A stretch of DNA of 26,556 nucleotides from CAYJBP01 sp964368605 (GCA_964368605.1 CAYJBP010000024.1:1-26556), one strand, 5' to 3'. Positions 16,614 through 24,550 are shown, numbered from the stretch's first letter. A program made the numbers and translations. Notes: generated by a model not told the origin, from the letters alone.

Positions 16614-17132
16614 ATGCTAAAAGTTGATTTGGCCAAAATCAAATATCAGCCCGGAGCTAAGGCCGCTTTAGATTTGGCGGTAATGCTTTGTGCCAAAGAT
16701 TATAATTATAGCGATATTGAATTTGCAGGGCCTATAATTTTTAAGGGGCAAGCCATAAACAATAAAGGCAATATAATAGTAGAGGGCCGGCTTAAGGCGC
16801 AAACTATTATAGGTTGCCATCGTTGCGGCGAGCAGCAAATTATCGATATAGAGGCTGATTTTAAGGAAATATACAGCCATCTGGAGGCCAAGCCCGATTT
16901 GGAGGGCGAGCAAGATATTCATCAATTTAGCGGGGATAGCCTAGATTTTAGTGCTCAGGCCTTGGCTGCTTTATTTATGGAATTACCGATGAAAACCTTA
17001 TGTTCGGCTGATTGCAAAGGTATATGCCCACTATGCGGCATTAATCTTAACCAAGCTCAATGTAATTGTAAAGAGCAGGAAATAGATCCTCGTTGGCAAA
17101 AATTGCAAGACTTAATCAATGAAAGTAAATAG
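16614..17132 (+). CDS. YceD/DUF177 family protein with Cys pairs
   Basis: Members of this family lie upstream of rpmF across bacteria and are linked to 23S rRNA maturation or ribosome assembly. The exact activity is not settled. The 172 residues include CHRCGEQ (about 67-73) and a C-terminal cluster CSADCKGICPLCG plus CNC, which could bind zinc. An acidic segment lies between them. I chose the ATG at 16614 because AGGAG lies six bases upstream. An in-frame start 11 codons earlier lies close to the predicted transcription start and has no site. It begins an operon with rpmF, 77 bases downstream. Confidence 0.88.
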   Translation: MLKVDLAKIKYQPGAKAALDLAVMLCAKDYNYSDIEFAGPIIFKGQAINNKGNIIVEGRLKAQTIIGCHRCGEQQIIDIEADFKEIYSHLEAKPDLEGEQDIHQFSGDSLDFSAQALAALFMELPMKTLCSADCKGICPLCGINLNQAQCNCKEQEIDPRWQKLQDLINESK

Positions 17133-17209
17133 TACTTAGCCGCAGCCTACCAATATAGGCTACGACCAAGCCGACTAATTTGCAGCATTATTTGAAAGGG
17201 GTGTTTTAA

Positions 17210-17395
17210 ATGGGTGTACCAAAAGGAAAAACTTCGAAGGCCAATAAAAGAATGAACCGTGCAGCACGTTATAAGCTAGAAGGGCCGGCTATTAATAGCT
17301 GCCCCCAATGCCATGCCTTAAAGCAACCGCATCATGCTTGCCCGGAATGTGGCCATTATAAAGGCCGTGAAGTAGTAGCTACCGAAGCTAATTAA
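17210..17395 (+). CDS. rpmF: 50S ribosomal protein L32
   Basis: L32 is a small zinc-ribbon protein of the large ribosomal subunit. The 61 residues start MGVPKGKTSKANKRMNRA and carry CPQC (about 32-35) and CPEC (about 45-48) as the four zinc ligands, so this is the zinc-containing form. An AAAGGGGTG site precedes the ATG. The 77-base gap after the DUF177 gene has no clear hairpin, and a strong terminator follows. The fatty-acid genes (plsX, fabH) often found next are absent. Confidence 0.97.
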   Translation: MGVPKGKTSKANKRMNRAARYKLEGPAINSCPQCHALKQPHHACPECGHYKGREVVATEAN

Positions 17396-17410
17396 TAAAC
17401 TACACATTTA

Positions 17411-17447
17411 AATACGCTATAGCCTTTGGTTATAGCGTATTTTTTTG
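17411..17447 (+). terminator. Rho-independent terminator of the rpmF operon
   Basis: A 14-bp stem (17411-17424 with 17428-17441), 3-nt loop and a seven-T run follow the rpmF stop by 15 bases. Confidence 0.93.
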
Positions 17448-17484
17448 TGGAGATTTAGATTAATAAACCAAGCGCAGATAATAC

Positions 17485-17527
17485 AAAAAAGCGAAATACC
17501 GGCTTAATTAGCCAATATTTCGCTTTT
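17485..17527 (-). terminator. Terminator of hisA
   Basis: A 12-bp stem (17487-17498 with 17516-17527), with a GGC/GCC inner stem, is followed on the minus strand by T residues (complement of 17485-17490). It lies about 55 bases beyond the hisA stop. Confidence 0.8.
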
Positions 17528-17580
17528 GAATTAATTTCAAACCAAGCATAATAAAACTAAATGCAGGGCAAAAGCCGCTA

Positions 17581-18294
17581 TTATTCTGCCTCAGCAATGG
17601 CTGCTTGCAAATTAATGCTGCCGGTATAGATGGCTTTGCCGATTATTACGCCAGCTACACCCATTTCTTTTAATTTGCGAACAGCTTCTAAATTAGATAC
17701 ACCACCGGCTGTGATTATTTTTAGGTCGCCGCTTTTAATAATTTCTTCGATGGCGCTATAATTGGGGCCTTTTAACATGCCCGAACGGCGCAAATCGGTA
17801 TAAAGAATTTGGCTAATGCCCAATTCCTTTACTTTTTCTAATTGCCTTTGTACGGTGGTGCTAACGGCTGTTTCGAAGCCTTCGGTAGTAACCATGCCAT
17901 CACGGCCATCGATGCCGGCTAAAATTCGCTCGCCATAACGTTCTACGGCCTCGGCTACCACATCGGGATTACGCAACATAGCCGACGATAATACCACCCG
18001 TTTTACGCCTAAATCCATCAAGGTATTGATATTACCAATACTGCGAATGCCGCCGGATAGCTGAATATCTACCGCCCCACAATCGACAATTTCCTGGATA
18101 ATCCGTAAATTACATAGATGCCCGGAAAAAGCCCCATCTAAATCATTAATATGCACTAAGTTGGCGCCTGCTTGCTTAAGCAGTAATACCTGCTGTAAAG
18201 GGTCGCCGGAATAAATATTATGCGCTGCTACCATATCGCCTAAAACGCGCGAGCATGCGCCTTCCCTCAAATCAAGGGCCGGAATAATTTGCAA
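17581..18294 (-). CDS. hisA: HisA-family (PRFAR precursor isomerase) protein with altered motifs
   Basis: HisA isomerises ProFAR to PRFAR in histidine synthesis using a TIM barrel with two phosphate-binding sites. This protein keeps IIPALDLREG with the first catalytic Asp, the INDLDGA loop, GGIRS, GIDGRDG with the second catalytic Asp, and AGGVS. It differs from common HisA at CSRVLGD (usually a VRLxQGD-type sequence, one residue longer) and in the TDLRRSGM loop (usually TDIxxDGT). The start is probably TTG: AAAGGA lies about nine bases upstream and the 237-residue length then matches the family. An upstream TTG adding 21 residues has no site. It is isolated from other his genes. HisA is the best call, but a changed substrate cannot be excluded. 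Confidence 0.85.
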   Translation of the reverse strand: MQIIPALDLREGACSRVLGDMVAAHNIYSGDPLQQVLLLKQAGANLVHINDLDGAFSGHLCNLRIIQEIVDCGAVDIQLSGGIRSIGNINTLMDLGVKRVVLSSAMLRNPDVVAEAVERYGERILAGIDGRDGMVTTEGFETAVSTTVQRQLEKVKELGISQILYTDLRRSGMLKGPNYSAIEEIIKSGDLKIITAGGVSNLEAVRKLKEMGVAGVIIGKAIYTGSINLQAAIAEAE

Positions 18295-18383
18295 AAAGCT
18301 CAGTCCTTTCTTATTGCTACTATTCGAATGATTAACAATTAAATAAATCTTCGACAAAAAGCGCTTATCCCCTGCCTTAGAAT

Positions 18384-18411
18384 AAAAAAAGCTGCATCAA
18401 ATGATGCAGCT
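18384..18411 (-). terminator. Rho-independent terminator of rpsU
   Basis: AGCTGCATCA pairs with TGATGCAGCT (18390-18399 with 18402-18411) and is followed on the minus strand by seven T residues. It lies 16 bases after the rpsU stop. Confidence 0.92.
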
Positions 18412-18426
18412 GTTTTAGACGATAAA

Positions 18427-18603
18427 TTAATTCCATTTGCGCTTTCTGGCAGCTTCCGCTTTTTTCTTCCTTTTAACACTGGGCTTTTCATAATGTTCAT
18501 GTTTGCGGATTTCGGCCATTACGCCAGATTTTTGACAGGTACGCTTAAAACGGCGCAAAGCGCTATCCAAGGATTCATTTTTACCAACTCTAACTTCACT
18601 CAT
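18427..18603 (-). CDS. rpsU: 30S ribosomal protein S21
   Basis: S21 is a small basic protein of the 30S subunit that takes part in initiation. The 58 residues translate as MSEVRVGKNESLDSALRRF, then KRTCQKSGVMAEIRKHEHYE and a Lys/Arg-rich tail ending RKRKWN, the classic S21 pattern. GGGGAGGG precedes the ATG by about six bases. It is a monocistronic gene with a strong promoter and terminator. The leader starts with a GTGTTT/AAACAC hairpin near 18632-18650 that may stabilise the 5' end of the mRNA. Confidence 0.97.
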   Translation of the reverse strand: MSEVRVGKNESLDSALRRFKRTCQKSGVMAEIRKHEHYEKPSVKRKKKAEAARKRKWN

Positions 18604-18657
18604 AATCTACCCTCCCCTCATGGAACCAATAGGGTGTTTAAAAAACACACACTAGTA

Positions 18658-18686
18658 ATTATATATCAAAAATCAGATTACGTCAA
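18658..18686 (-). promoter_or_regulatory. Promoter of rpsU
   Basis: TTGACG (complement of 18681-18686), a 17-bp spacer and TATAAT (complement of 18658-18663) lie about 55 bases upstream of the S21 start. Confidence 0.9.
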
Positions 18687-18717
18687 CTACTGTACGCAAA
18701 ATAAATAATTTTATTTT

Positions 18718-19065
18718 TTATTCGCTTACAAAAGAACCTAAGGCCTTGCCACCAATTAAATGATAATGCAAATGCGGCACTTCCTGGCCGGAATTTGCCC
18801 CAATATTGGTGATTAAGCGATAACCATCGGCTGCAATGCCCAGTGTTTCGGCAAGTTTAGCAGCCCGATAATTAATTTGCCCCAATAGTTGCACATGCTC
18901 TTCTTTAGCCTCGGCCAAAGAAGCAAAATGCAATTTAGGAATAAGCAAAACATGCTTTGGCGCTTTAGGGTTGATATCATAAATCGCAATTAAATGCTGA
19001 TCTTCATATAAAATTTCGGTACTTAATTCATGATTAGCAATTTTGCAAAAAATACAATCGGCCAT
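18718..19065 (-). CDS. HIT-family nucleotide-binding protein
   Basis: HIT proteins of this HinT-like type hydrolyse phosphoramidate-linked nucleotides such as AMP-lysine. Their physiological substrate is often unknown. The 115 residues show the N-terminal CIFCKIA, the YDINPKAPKHVLLIPK block, and the catalytic HLHYHLIGG (His-x-His-x-His) near the C-terminus. CxxC near the start may bind zinc with downstream His. The ATG chosen has AGGG six bases upstream. A start 11 codons earlier lacks a site. It lies downstream of cls on the same strand, with 100 bases between them and no obvious terminator. Confidence 0.94.
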   Translation of the reverse strand: MADCIFCKIANHELSTEILYEDQHLIAIYDINPKAPKHVLLIPKLHFASLAEAKEEHVQLLGQINYRAAKLAETLGIAADGYRLITNIGANSGQEVPHLHYHLIGGKALGSFVSE

Positions 19066-19165
19066 TATTATCCCTACTTTGCAAGTTTTTAGCAGCACTT
19101 AAAAATAAGCTACTGGGTAATATTCTACTTGTTTTAAGATTATTCCTTCTTAATAAATATATTTT

Positions 19166-20716
19166 TTATAATAGAGGCGCAAAAGCTTTAAGCAAAGCCC
19201 TAATAAAGCGACGAGGGAAGGAAAATAAATTGCTTTGCCCACGTTGAATTTCCTGGCATAATTCCAGGCCATTTAAAAAGTCTTCTCGCATGGTGATAAT
19301 CGATGGCGTTTTATAAAGCCAGCAGCCACATTCAAAATGCAAAAACAAACTGCGATAATCTAAATTAATTGTGCCTACCGTGCCATAGCAATCGTCGGCG
19401 ACAAAGGTTTTGGCATGCACAAAACCGGGTGTATACTCATAAATGCGCACATTAGCCTCGAGCAGCTGCGCATAATGAGCACGGCTGGCCGCCAACACAT
19501 ACCATTTATCGGGAATAAAGGGCAGCATAATCCGCACATCTACCCCATTTTTAGCCGCATTAATCAAGGCGGTTTGGGTTTCATTATCCAAAACCAAATA
19601 AGGGGTTTGAATATAAATATAGCGATTGGCCTTGCCGATTAAATTTAAGTAAACATTTTCGCCAACAGCCTCTTCGTCTAAAGGATTATCGCTATAAGGC
19701 TGAACAATGCCCCAATCGGTATTTTTGGCTATTTTGTCTTGCTGATTAGGATTAATAATTGGCCGATACTGATTATAATCCTCGTCAGAGCCGCAAATAT
19801 AATCCCACATCGATAAAAAGAATACCGTTAAACTCCAAACAGCCTCACCCTTAATCATAATGGCAGCATCACGCCAGTGGCCAAATTTTTTGAAGGCATT
19901 GATATATTCATCGGCTAAATTAATGCCGCCGGTAAAGCCGGTTATGCCATCGATTACAAATATTTTGCGATGATCGCGATTATTAAGCCTGGGCGATAAA
20001 ACCGGCATTACCCGATTAAAAGGCTGGCATTTTATGCCATAGCTACGCAGGGTTTTATGATAATTACGAGGTAAAGTAAGGATGCAGCCAAAATCGTCAT
20101 AGATAATTCTTACATCTACACCGGCTTGGGCTTTTTGTTTAAGAATATTTAAGATACTATCCCACATTAGGCCTTCTTGAATAATAAAGTATTCGATAAA
20201 AATATATTTTTCGGCCTTGGCCAATTCATCAAGTAAGCAGCTAAACTTGCTTTCGCCGCTACTTAAATAAGTGCTCTGGCTTTGATTATAAGGTGGGCTA
20301 TCGGCCCATTTTTGCAGATAGGCGGCTTGCAAGCCGGCAGCGGGATTGGCGATTTGCAATTGTTTGATTAAATCATAATTATTGCTTAAAGCGGCCTGCT
20401 GCTTGGCCGCAATAGTATTTATTTTTTGACGATAATATTTAGGTAATTTATTTAAGCCAAAAATTAAGTAAAAAAACAAGCCAAAAGGCGGAACCGCAAA
20501 TAAAAGGGTAATCCAGGCAATTTTATAACTGGGATTACTGCGCCGATTAATAATATATAAAGAAGCAGCTAAGCTTATAATATTGCTGGAAAAATAAAGT
20601 GGTGCAAAGTATTCGCTAAAAAAGTTTATCATGCTAAAAAGCAAGATTAATTGCAGAACAATAAATATTAAAATAATATTCAAACGATGAAACAGAAAGT
20701 TGATTATTTTTTTCAT
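19166..20716 (-). CDS. cls: Cardiolipin synthase
   Basis: Cls joins two phosphatidylglycerol molecules into cardiolipin and glycerol at the inner face of the membrane. The 516 residues have two N-terminal membrane helices (about 10-55), a PPFGLFFYLIFG loop, and two phospholipase-D motifs: HRKIFVIDGITGFTGGINLAD (His-x-Lys, around residues 245-265) and HAKTFVADDCYGTVGTINLD (around 430-450). Both His-Lys pairs are present, so the enzyme should be active. AGGAGAG precedes the ATG. The neighbours do not suggest a pathway, and the gene may be transcribed with the HIT gene downstream. Confidence 0.96.
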   Translation of the reverse strand: MKKIINFLFHRLNIILIFIVLQLILLFSMINFFSEYFAPLYFSSNIISLAASLYIINRRSNPSYKIAWITLLFAVPPFGLFFYLIFGLNKLPKYYRQKINTIAAKQQAALSNNYDLIKQLQIANPAAGLQAAYLQKWADSPPYNQSQSTYLSSGESKFSCLLDELAKAEKYIFIEYFIIQEGLMWDSILNILKQKAQAGVDVRIIYDDFGCILTLPRNYHKTLRSYGIKCQPFNRVMPVLSPRLNNRDHRKIFVIDGITGFTGGINLADEYINAFKKFGHWRDAAIMIKGEAVWSLTVFFLSMWDYICGSDEDYNQYRPIINPNQQDKIAKNTDWGIVQPYSDNPLDEEAVGENVYLNLIGKANRYIYIQTPYLVLDNETQTALINAAKNGVDVRIMLPFIPDKWYVLAASRAHYAQLLEANVRIYEYTPGFVHAKTFVADDCYGTVGTINLDYRSLFLHFECGCWLYKTPSIITMREDFLNGLELCQEIQRGQSNLFSFPRRFIRALLKAFAPLL

Positions 20717-20789
20717 AATCTCTCCTAAACAACTATTGCGATATCAATGCTATGTACATGTTCGCCTTTTACTGTTATCTTCCTGCTTT

Positions 20790-20827
20790 TAGGGGGCGGC
20801 AACCGCCTACCATTAGCCTCCCCCCAA
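20790..20827 (-). other. GC-rich inverted repeat downstream of a lipoprotein gene
   Basis: GGCGG/CCGCC forms a tight hairpin near 20796-20809, and a wider pairing of GGGGG with CCCCC spans about 20791-20827. It lies about 30 bases past the stop of the minus-strand lipoprotein gene and is much more GC-rich than its surroundings. No long T-run follows, so it is a possible terminator or a small repeat. Nothing else is visible in the gap 20717-20855. Confidence 0.4.
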
Positions 20828-20855
20828 ACAGTTGCTAAAAAAATCAATAAATCAG

Positions 20856-21536
20856 TTAGCGATTAATGGTATTGAATTCCATTTTTTGATAGTCGCCTTC
20901 TGTAAAATCGGCGACTTCGCCATTAAAGTTGTGATAGGCAGCAATTTCTTCGATGGCTACAACTTTGCCATTATCTATGGTAATAAAATAAGGGGTTTTG
21001 CCGCTATTATCAATACCATTATTAAAGCGTTCGTCCAGCAAGTTTTTGCTACCTACTTGCCCTTCTATTGCGCCACCTAGGCTATGGCCGATATGGCGTG
21101 CCTCATTACCTAGGCTGGCCGGCATATTAACGCCATACACATTATTATCCATGCTGATATTAGTACCAAAACCACTATTATTTGTAGCGATTTGATTGCT
21201 ATCATCGTCTTTAAGCATCACTTTGATATTGCTGGATAAGGGCAAAGTGATGTGACCATTGCTTTGCAAATCATGCAAGTAGTAGCCATTTTTGAAATCT
21301 TGTTCTGTATCGAGGCTTAATTCGGTGATGCGCGAGGTATCGTATTTGGTGATTAGTTCAGTTTCTTCTATTTGCAGGTTTTGGTCATCATAGGCGACGA
21401 TATAGCCTTCGATAACATGGGTACCTTGCTTTAGGCTATTGATGCGGGCTTCGTCTTGGGTGGAGCAAGCGGTGCTTAAAGCTAAAGCAGCAATTAAAAC
21501 TATAATAAAAGTTAAGCGTTTGGTAAAGCAATTCAT
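20856..21536 (-). CDS. Predicted lipoprotein of unknown function
   Basis: I do not recognise this 226-residue protein. It has a basic N-terminus, a hydrophobic stretch and an ALSTAC sequence ending at about residue 24, which resembles a lipobox with Ser instead of Leu at -3. The mature part is acidic and probably beta-rich: a segment THVIEGYIVAYDDQNLQIEE that looks like a small beta-barrel, a Gly-rich middle (SGFGTNISMDNNVYGVN) and a C-terminal YFITIDNGKVVAIEEI. AGGAGG lies 6 bases before the chosen ATG. The longer reading frame upstream has no site and is very hydrophobic. It stands alone, between cls and a non-coding inverted-repeat element. Confidence 0.72.
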   Translation of the reverse strand: MNCFTKRLTFIIVLIAALALSTACSTQDEARINSLKQGTHVIEGYIVAYDDQNLQIEETELITKYDTSRITELSLDTEQDFKNGYYLHDLQSNGHITLPLSSNIKVMLKDDDSNQIATNNSGFGTNISMDNNVYGVNMPASLGNEARHIGHSLGGAIEGQVGSKNLLDERFNNGIDNSGKTPYFITIDNGKVVAIEEIAAYHNFNGEVADFTEGDYQKMEFNTINR

Positions 21537-21621
21537 AAAAAACCTCCTAAAAAAGTATTGTCGCTCAACAATTATTATAAACAAATCAAAAAAAAATAGC
21601 CCCCTAAAAATTTTCCAAATC

Positions 21622-22161
21622 AAAAGTTTTTTTGGTACTTTTTTTTCAAAAAAAGTACAAATCTTTTAATCTTTTAAATCTTTTAAATCTTTCAAGCCAA
21701 AAGGGGTAAAGAAGGCAAGAAAGCAAATTAACAGTAAGCCAAAAACATAAATACAAAGTAAAAGCTTGAAAGATTTAGCTGCTATTTCTATTTGCAAAGC
21801 AAATAGAAATAAAGCCGCCTAAGCTAACTTAAGATGCGCCCGGGTAAAGCTAAGCTATAAGTAGCACCTAGACAAAATAAAGTTAGATGATGCATCTTCT
21901 TACTTTTCTGCCCGCAGGCTTATGGTTAAAGTTCGTTGGCTTAATTATAATAGGATAGCTTGGCTTGCGTAGAGCACTTCATTTTTATTTGCTCTGCAAA
22001 TAAAAATAGCAGCTTTCTTTCAATTTTTATCAATTCTAATTTTGATTTTACCTATGCTCTACTATTCTTTACCGGCCTACACTAGCTTGCTTTTAATAAT
22101 TGAAAGAAAAAAGATTAAAACCGTTCTTTTTTTTGAAAAAAAAAGAACCAAAAAAAACTTT
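21622..22161. repeat. Non-coding element of nested inverted repeats (about 540 bp)
   Basis: The outer ends are imperfect inverted repeats of about 50 bp (21622-21671 and 22113-22161). Each contains its own T/A-rich palindrome (GTAC- or GTTC-bordered) and ends in TTTTAATC. Similarity extends inward to about 21696 and 22098. A second inverted pair lies inside (21766-21814 and 21977-22023). Each copy carries TTGAAAGA, GCTGCTATT and a palindrome of TATTTGC/GCAAATA type. The central 160 bases (with AAGATGC and GATGCATCTT) show no gene. The symmetric layout suggests a MITE-like element or a large folded transcript. I find no transposase. Confidence 0.7.
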
Positions 22162-22193
22162 AAGGGGCTGTCGCACTTTTTTGCGACAGCCCC
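22152..22193 (-). terminator. Terminator of the TIM-barrel gene
   Basis: A perfect 12-bp stem (22164-22175 with 22182-22193) and 6-nt loop lie about 20 bases after the stop codon. On the minus strand it is followed by TTAAAG and an eight-T run that belongs to the end of the inverted-repeat element. Confidence 0.82.
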
Positions 22194-22212
22194 CCCTATT
22201 CAACTATTAACC

Positions 22213-22899
22213 TTAATCTTTAGGCACACTGTTTTGCCTATATTTATCCATAACCCCTTTAAATAATTCGCCATTAGAAGGTGGTGTCCAGGTTATGCAA
22301 TTCGCTCCGGCCTCGATAGTTTCGGCAATGTCCTTATCCGTCGGGCCACCGGTTGCTATAATTGCTGCCTCGGGGAATTCTGCCCTAATTTTACGTACAA
22401 TCTCGGTTGTTTTACGAGCTGCTGCCACATTAAAAATAGCAGCCCCTGCCTCTAGGCGAGCACTAATATCATCATACTCCGATACCACAGTAATTAAAAC
22501 CGGGATATCCAAATTGCTGGATACCTCCTTAATTACCTCATTAGAAGTAGGCGCATTCAAAACTACCCCTATCGCCCCCTGATGTTCGGCATGTAAGGCT
22601 AAATTTACCACCCTTTTTCCGGTTGTAGTTCCGCCACCTACACCACAAAAAACAGGCATGTCGGCTGCCATCATCAAAGAACGAGTAATAATCGGTTGCG
22701 GCGTAAATGGATAAACCGCAATCACCGCATCGGCATTAACATTGCGGATTATCGCCACATCAGTAGAAAAAACAATCGACTTAATCCTTTTGCCAAAAAT
22801 ACGAATGCCATTACACTCGCGAATAATATCAGGAACAAATAACATATGCTTACGCAAAGCCCCATTAAATTCGGGGATAAAGCTGGCTTTTGTGCTCAT
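22213..22899 (-). CDS. TIM-barrel protein of the uncharacterised Clostridia 'hydrolase' type
   Basis: This 228-residue protein has alternating beta/alpha units of a single TIM barrel. Visible strands include ADAVIAVYPF, PVFCGVGGGT, GAIGVVLNAP, PVLITVV, AAIFNVAAA and AAIIATGG, followed by the phosphate-site-like GANCITWTPP. This resembles phosphate-binding barrels such as the PRAI, IGPS and NanE types. Close relatives in Clostridia are, as I recall, labelled only as hydrolase, with no proven reaction, so I assign none. AAAGGGG lies 6-7 bases before the ATG. It follows minE on the same strand after a weak hairpin, so partial read-through from the min operon is possible. Confidence 0.78.
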   Translation of the reverse strand: MSTKASFIPEFNGALRKHMLFVPDIIRECNGIRIFGKRIKSIVFSTDVAIIRNVNADAVIAVYPFTPQPIITRSLMMAADMPVFCGVGGGTTTGKRVVNLALHAEHQGAIGVVLNAPTSNEVIKEVSSNLDIPVLITVVSEYDDISARLEAGAAIFNVAAARKTTEIVRKIRAEFPEAAIIATGGPTDKDIAETIEAGANCITWTPPSNGELFKGVMDKYRQNSVPKD

Positions 22900-22930
22900 A
22901 GTCTAACCCCTTTCAAAAAATTTATAAAAT

Positions 22931-22969
22931 AAGGACGTCTAAAAGCAACCTGCCTAAGTAAACGTCCTT
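22931..22969 (-). terminator. Weak terminator after minE
   Basis: AAGGACGT pairs with ACGTCCTT (22931-22938 with 22962-22969) around a 23-nt loop. A T-rich but interrupted run follows on the minus strand. The long loop makes it weak. Confidence 0.45.
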
Positions 22970-23005
22970 TTTTAACATTATATAATTTAATCGTAATAGT
23001 ATGCG

Positions 23006-23362
23006 CTATTTGCGATTAGGTTTTTTTTGATTATTCGATTTTTGCGAATTATTAGCAGAATTGGCAGCAGCAGGCTTTTCTTCCTTTTTCTCCTCACGAC
23101 GTACATTAAGAATAGGGATATTGGCCACTAAAGCCATGCCATCTTCTTCTTTAGTTAAAGAAACATCTAAGCCGGCTACATCAATTTCCATGTATTTATT
23201 GATAACTTCGATTAAATCATGACGCAAATTATGCATTACCTGATCCGACATATCCAGGCGGTCATGCACTAAAACCAAGCGTAATCTTTCTTTAGCTACA
23301 TTTTTGCTCTCCTGGCCTTCTTCCTTGCCAAAAATCCGTGACCAAAAGTTGCTCATTGCCAT
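23006..23362 (-). CDS. minE: Cell division topological specificity factor MinE
   Basis: MinE displaces MinC from MinD and stimulates MinD ATPase activity, giving pole-to-pole oscillation. The 118 residues include the membrane-binding N-terminus NFWSRIFG, the MinD-contact region AKERLRLVLVHDR (about 24-36) and the beta-sheet dimerisation region ending VANIPILNVRR. A Lys/Glu/Asn-rich tail of about 28 residues (KKEEKPAAANSANNSQ and on) is longer than in typical MinE (about 90 residues). AGGAGG precedes the ATG by 6 bases. It ends the minC-minD-minE operon. Confidence 0.97.
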   Translation of the reverse strand: MAMSNFWSRIFGKEEGQESKNVAKERLRLVLVHDRLDMSDQVMHNLRHDLIEVINKYMEIDVAGLDVSLTKEEDGMALVANIPILNVRREEKKEEKPAAANSANNSQKSNNQKKPNRK

Positions 23363-23373
23363 ACTACCCCTCC

Positions 23374-24168
23374 TTAATCACCACTAAATAATGTTTTTAG
23401 TCGATTGAAAAAGCCTTGCTTTTCTTCCATAGACATAAAAGGCACTTCCTCGCCATTAATACGGCGGGTAATATTGCGGAAAGCTTGGCCGGGGCGAGAA
23501 TTTTCGTCCATAACGGTAGGCTCACCACGGTTGGTAGCGATAACAATAGCATCGTCATCGGGCACAACACCCAATAAATCGATAGCCAAAATATCTAAAA
23601 TATCTTCTACGCTCATCATGTCGCCGGATTTGACCATATTGGTACGAATACGGTTGATGATTAAACGAGGATTGCGCAAATCGGCAGCCTCAAGTAAGCC
23701 GATGATGCGGTCGGCATCACGCACGGCCGAAACCTCGGGGGTAGTAACCACAATAGCCTCTTCGGCGCCGGCAATAGCATTTTTAAAGCCATGCTCAATA
23801 CCTGCCGGGCAATCGATAATTACATAATCAAATTCTTCTTTAAGCTGATTGGTTAAATCAACCATTTGCTCTTCGCTAATTGCAGTTTTATCCTTGGTTT
23901 GTGCAGCAGGCAGCAAAAACATGTTTTCATAGCGTTTATCTTTAATTAAAGCCTGCTTTAAGCGGCAATTACCGCGTACGGCATCCACAATATCATAAAC
24001 AATGCGGTTTTCTAAACCTAAAACCACATCCAAATTGCGTAAACCGATATCGGTATCTACCATTACAACTTTTTTATTAAGCATAGCCAAACCGGTGCCC
24101 AGATTGGCTGTGGTGGTGGTTTTGCCAACTCCGCCTTTGCCGGAAGTGATGACAATTACTCTGCCCAT
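23374..24168 (-). CDS. minD: Septum site-determining ATPase MinD
   Basis: MinD is a dimerising membrane ATPase that recruits MinC to the cell poles and is regulated by MinE. The 264 residues carry the deviant Walker A SGKGGVGKTT (about 9-18), the switch MVDTDIGLRNLD, VIIDCPAGIE, and NRIRTNMV. The C-terminal amphipathic membrane-targeting helix GFFNRLKTLFSG is intact. AAAGGAGG precedes the ATG. It lies 13 bases after minC and 11 bases before minE. Confidence 0.98.
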   Translation of the reverse strand: MGRVIVITSGKGGVGKTTTTANLGTGLAMLNKKVVMVDTDIGLRNLDVVLGLENRIVYDIVDAVRGNCRLKQALIKDKRYENMFLLPAAQTKDKTAISEEQMVDLTNQLKEEFDYVIIDCPAGIEHGFKNAIAGAEEAIVVTTPEVSAVRDADRIIGLLEAADLRNPRLIINRIRTNMVKSGDMMSVEDILDILAIDLLGVVPDDDAIVIATNRGEPTVMDENSRPGQAFRNITRRINGEEVPFMSMEEKQGFFNRLKTLFSGD

Positions 24169-24181
24169 TTTATGGCCTCCT

Positions 24182-24550
24182 TTAATGTTGCGGTTGATAT
24201 TCTTCTATAATAACAGCATCATTTTTAATGCGTGCTGTTTCGGGTAATTTAAGCTGCTCGGCATCATTGCCATCGGGAGGGCGGGTAATATGCGATGCGA
24301 TGCGCAATTGGGTAGGCGCTAAGTAAAGAGCCGTAACAGTGGCTGTTTCCTCACCGGTTGCCCCGGCATGAACCAAACCACGCAAAGATCCCATTACTAA
24401 AATATGGCCGCTGGCTACAATTTCTGCCCCGGGATTAACATCGCCCATAATTACAACATTGCCATCATAATGTAAATTCTGACCCGACCGCAAAGTGCGC
24501 TGAATAAGCACTGTTGGCCTTTTGCTCATATTTTCATTCCAAAAATTCAA
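24182..24550 (-). CDS. minC: MinC consisting only of the C-terminal domain
   Basis: Normal MinC is about 210-230 residues: an N-terminal domain that blocks FtsZ polymerisation, and a C-terminal right-handed beta-helix that dimerises and binds MinD. Here only the second part is present. The C-terminal hallmarks are complete (RTLRSGQNLHYDGNVVIMGDVNPGAE, ILVMGSLRGLVHAG, LAPTQLRIASHI). I chose TTG at 24550 because GGAGGG lies exactly six bases upstream, giving 122 residues. An ATG seven codons later lacks a good site. The frame upstream to 24682 encodes a hydrophobic and polar stretch with no MinC_N similarity and then meets the divergent msr promoter. This does not look like a recent frameshift, because no remnant of the N-terminal domain is visible. 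Confidence 0.88.
   Translation of the reverse strand: MNFWNENMSKRPTVLIQRTLRSGQNLHYDGNVVIMGDVNPGAEIVASGHILVMGSLRGLVHAGATGEETATVTALYLAPTQLRIASHITRPPDGNDAEQLKLPETARIKNDAVIIEEYQPQH

Noticed and set aside
18295..18357. Extra 21-residue N-terminus on HisA
   Set aside because: The upstream TTG has no ribosome binding site and the added residues do not belong to the family. The TTG at 18294 has a site and gives the normal length.
22164..22193. GGGGCTGTCGCA ends as an insertion-sequence remnant
   Set aside because: The two arms lie only six bases apart and directly follow a stop codon with a T-run, so a terminator explains them fully.
22042..22266. Possible 74-residue gene after the inverted-repeat element
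   Set aside because: It consists of the right inverted repeat and the terminator hairpin of the neighbouring gene read as codons, and it overlaps that gene's end on the other strand.
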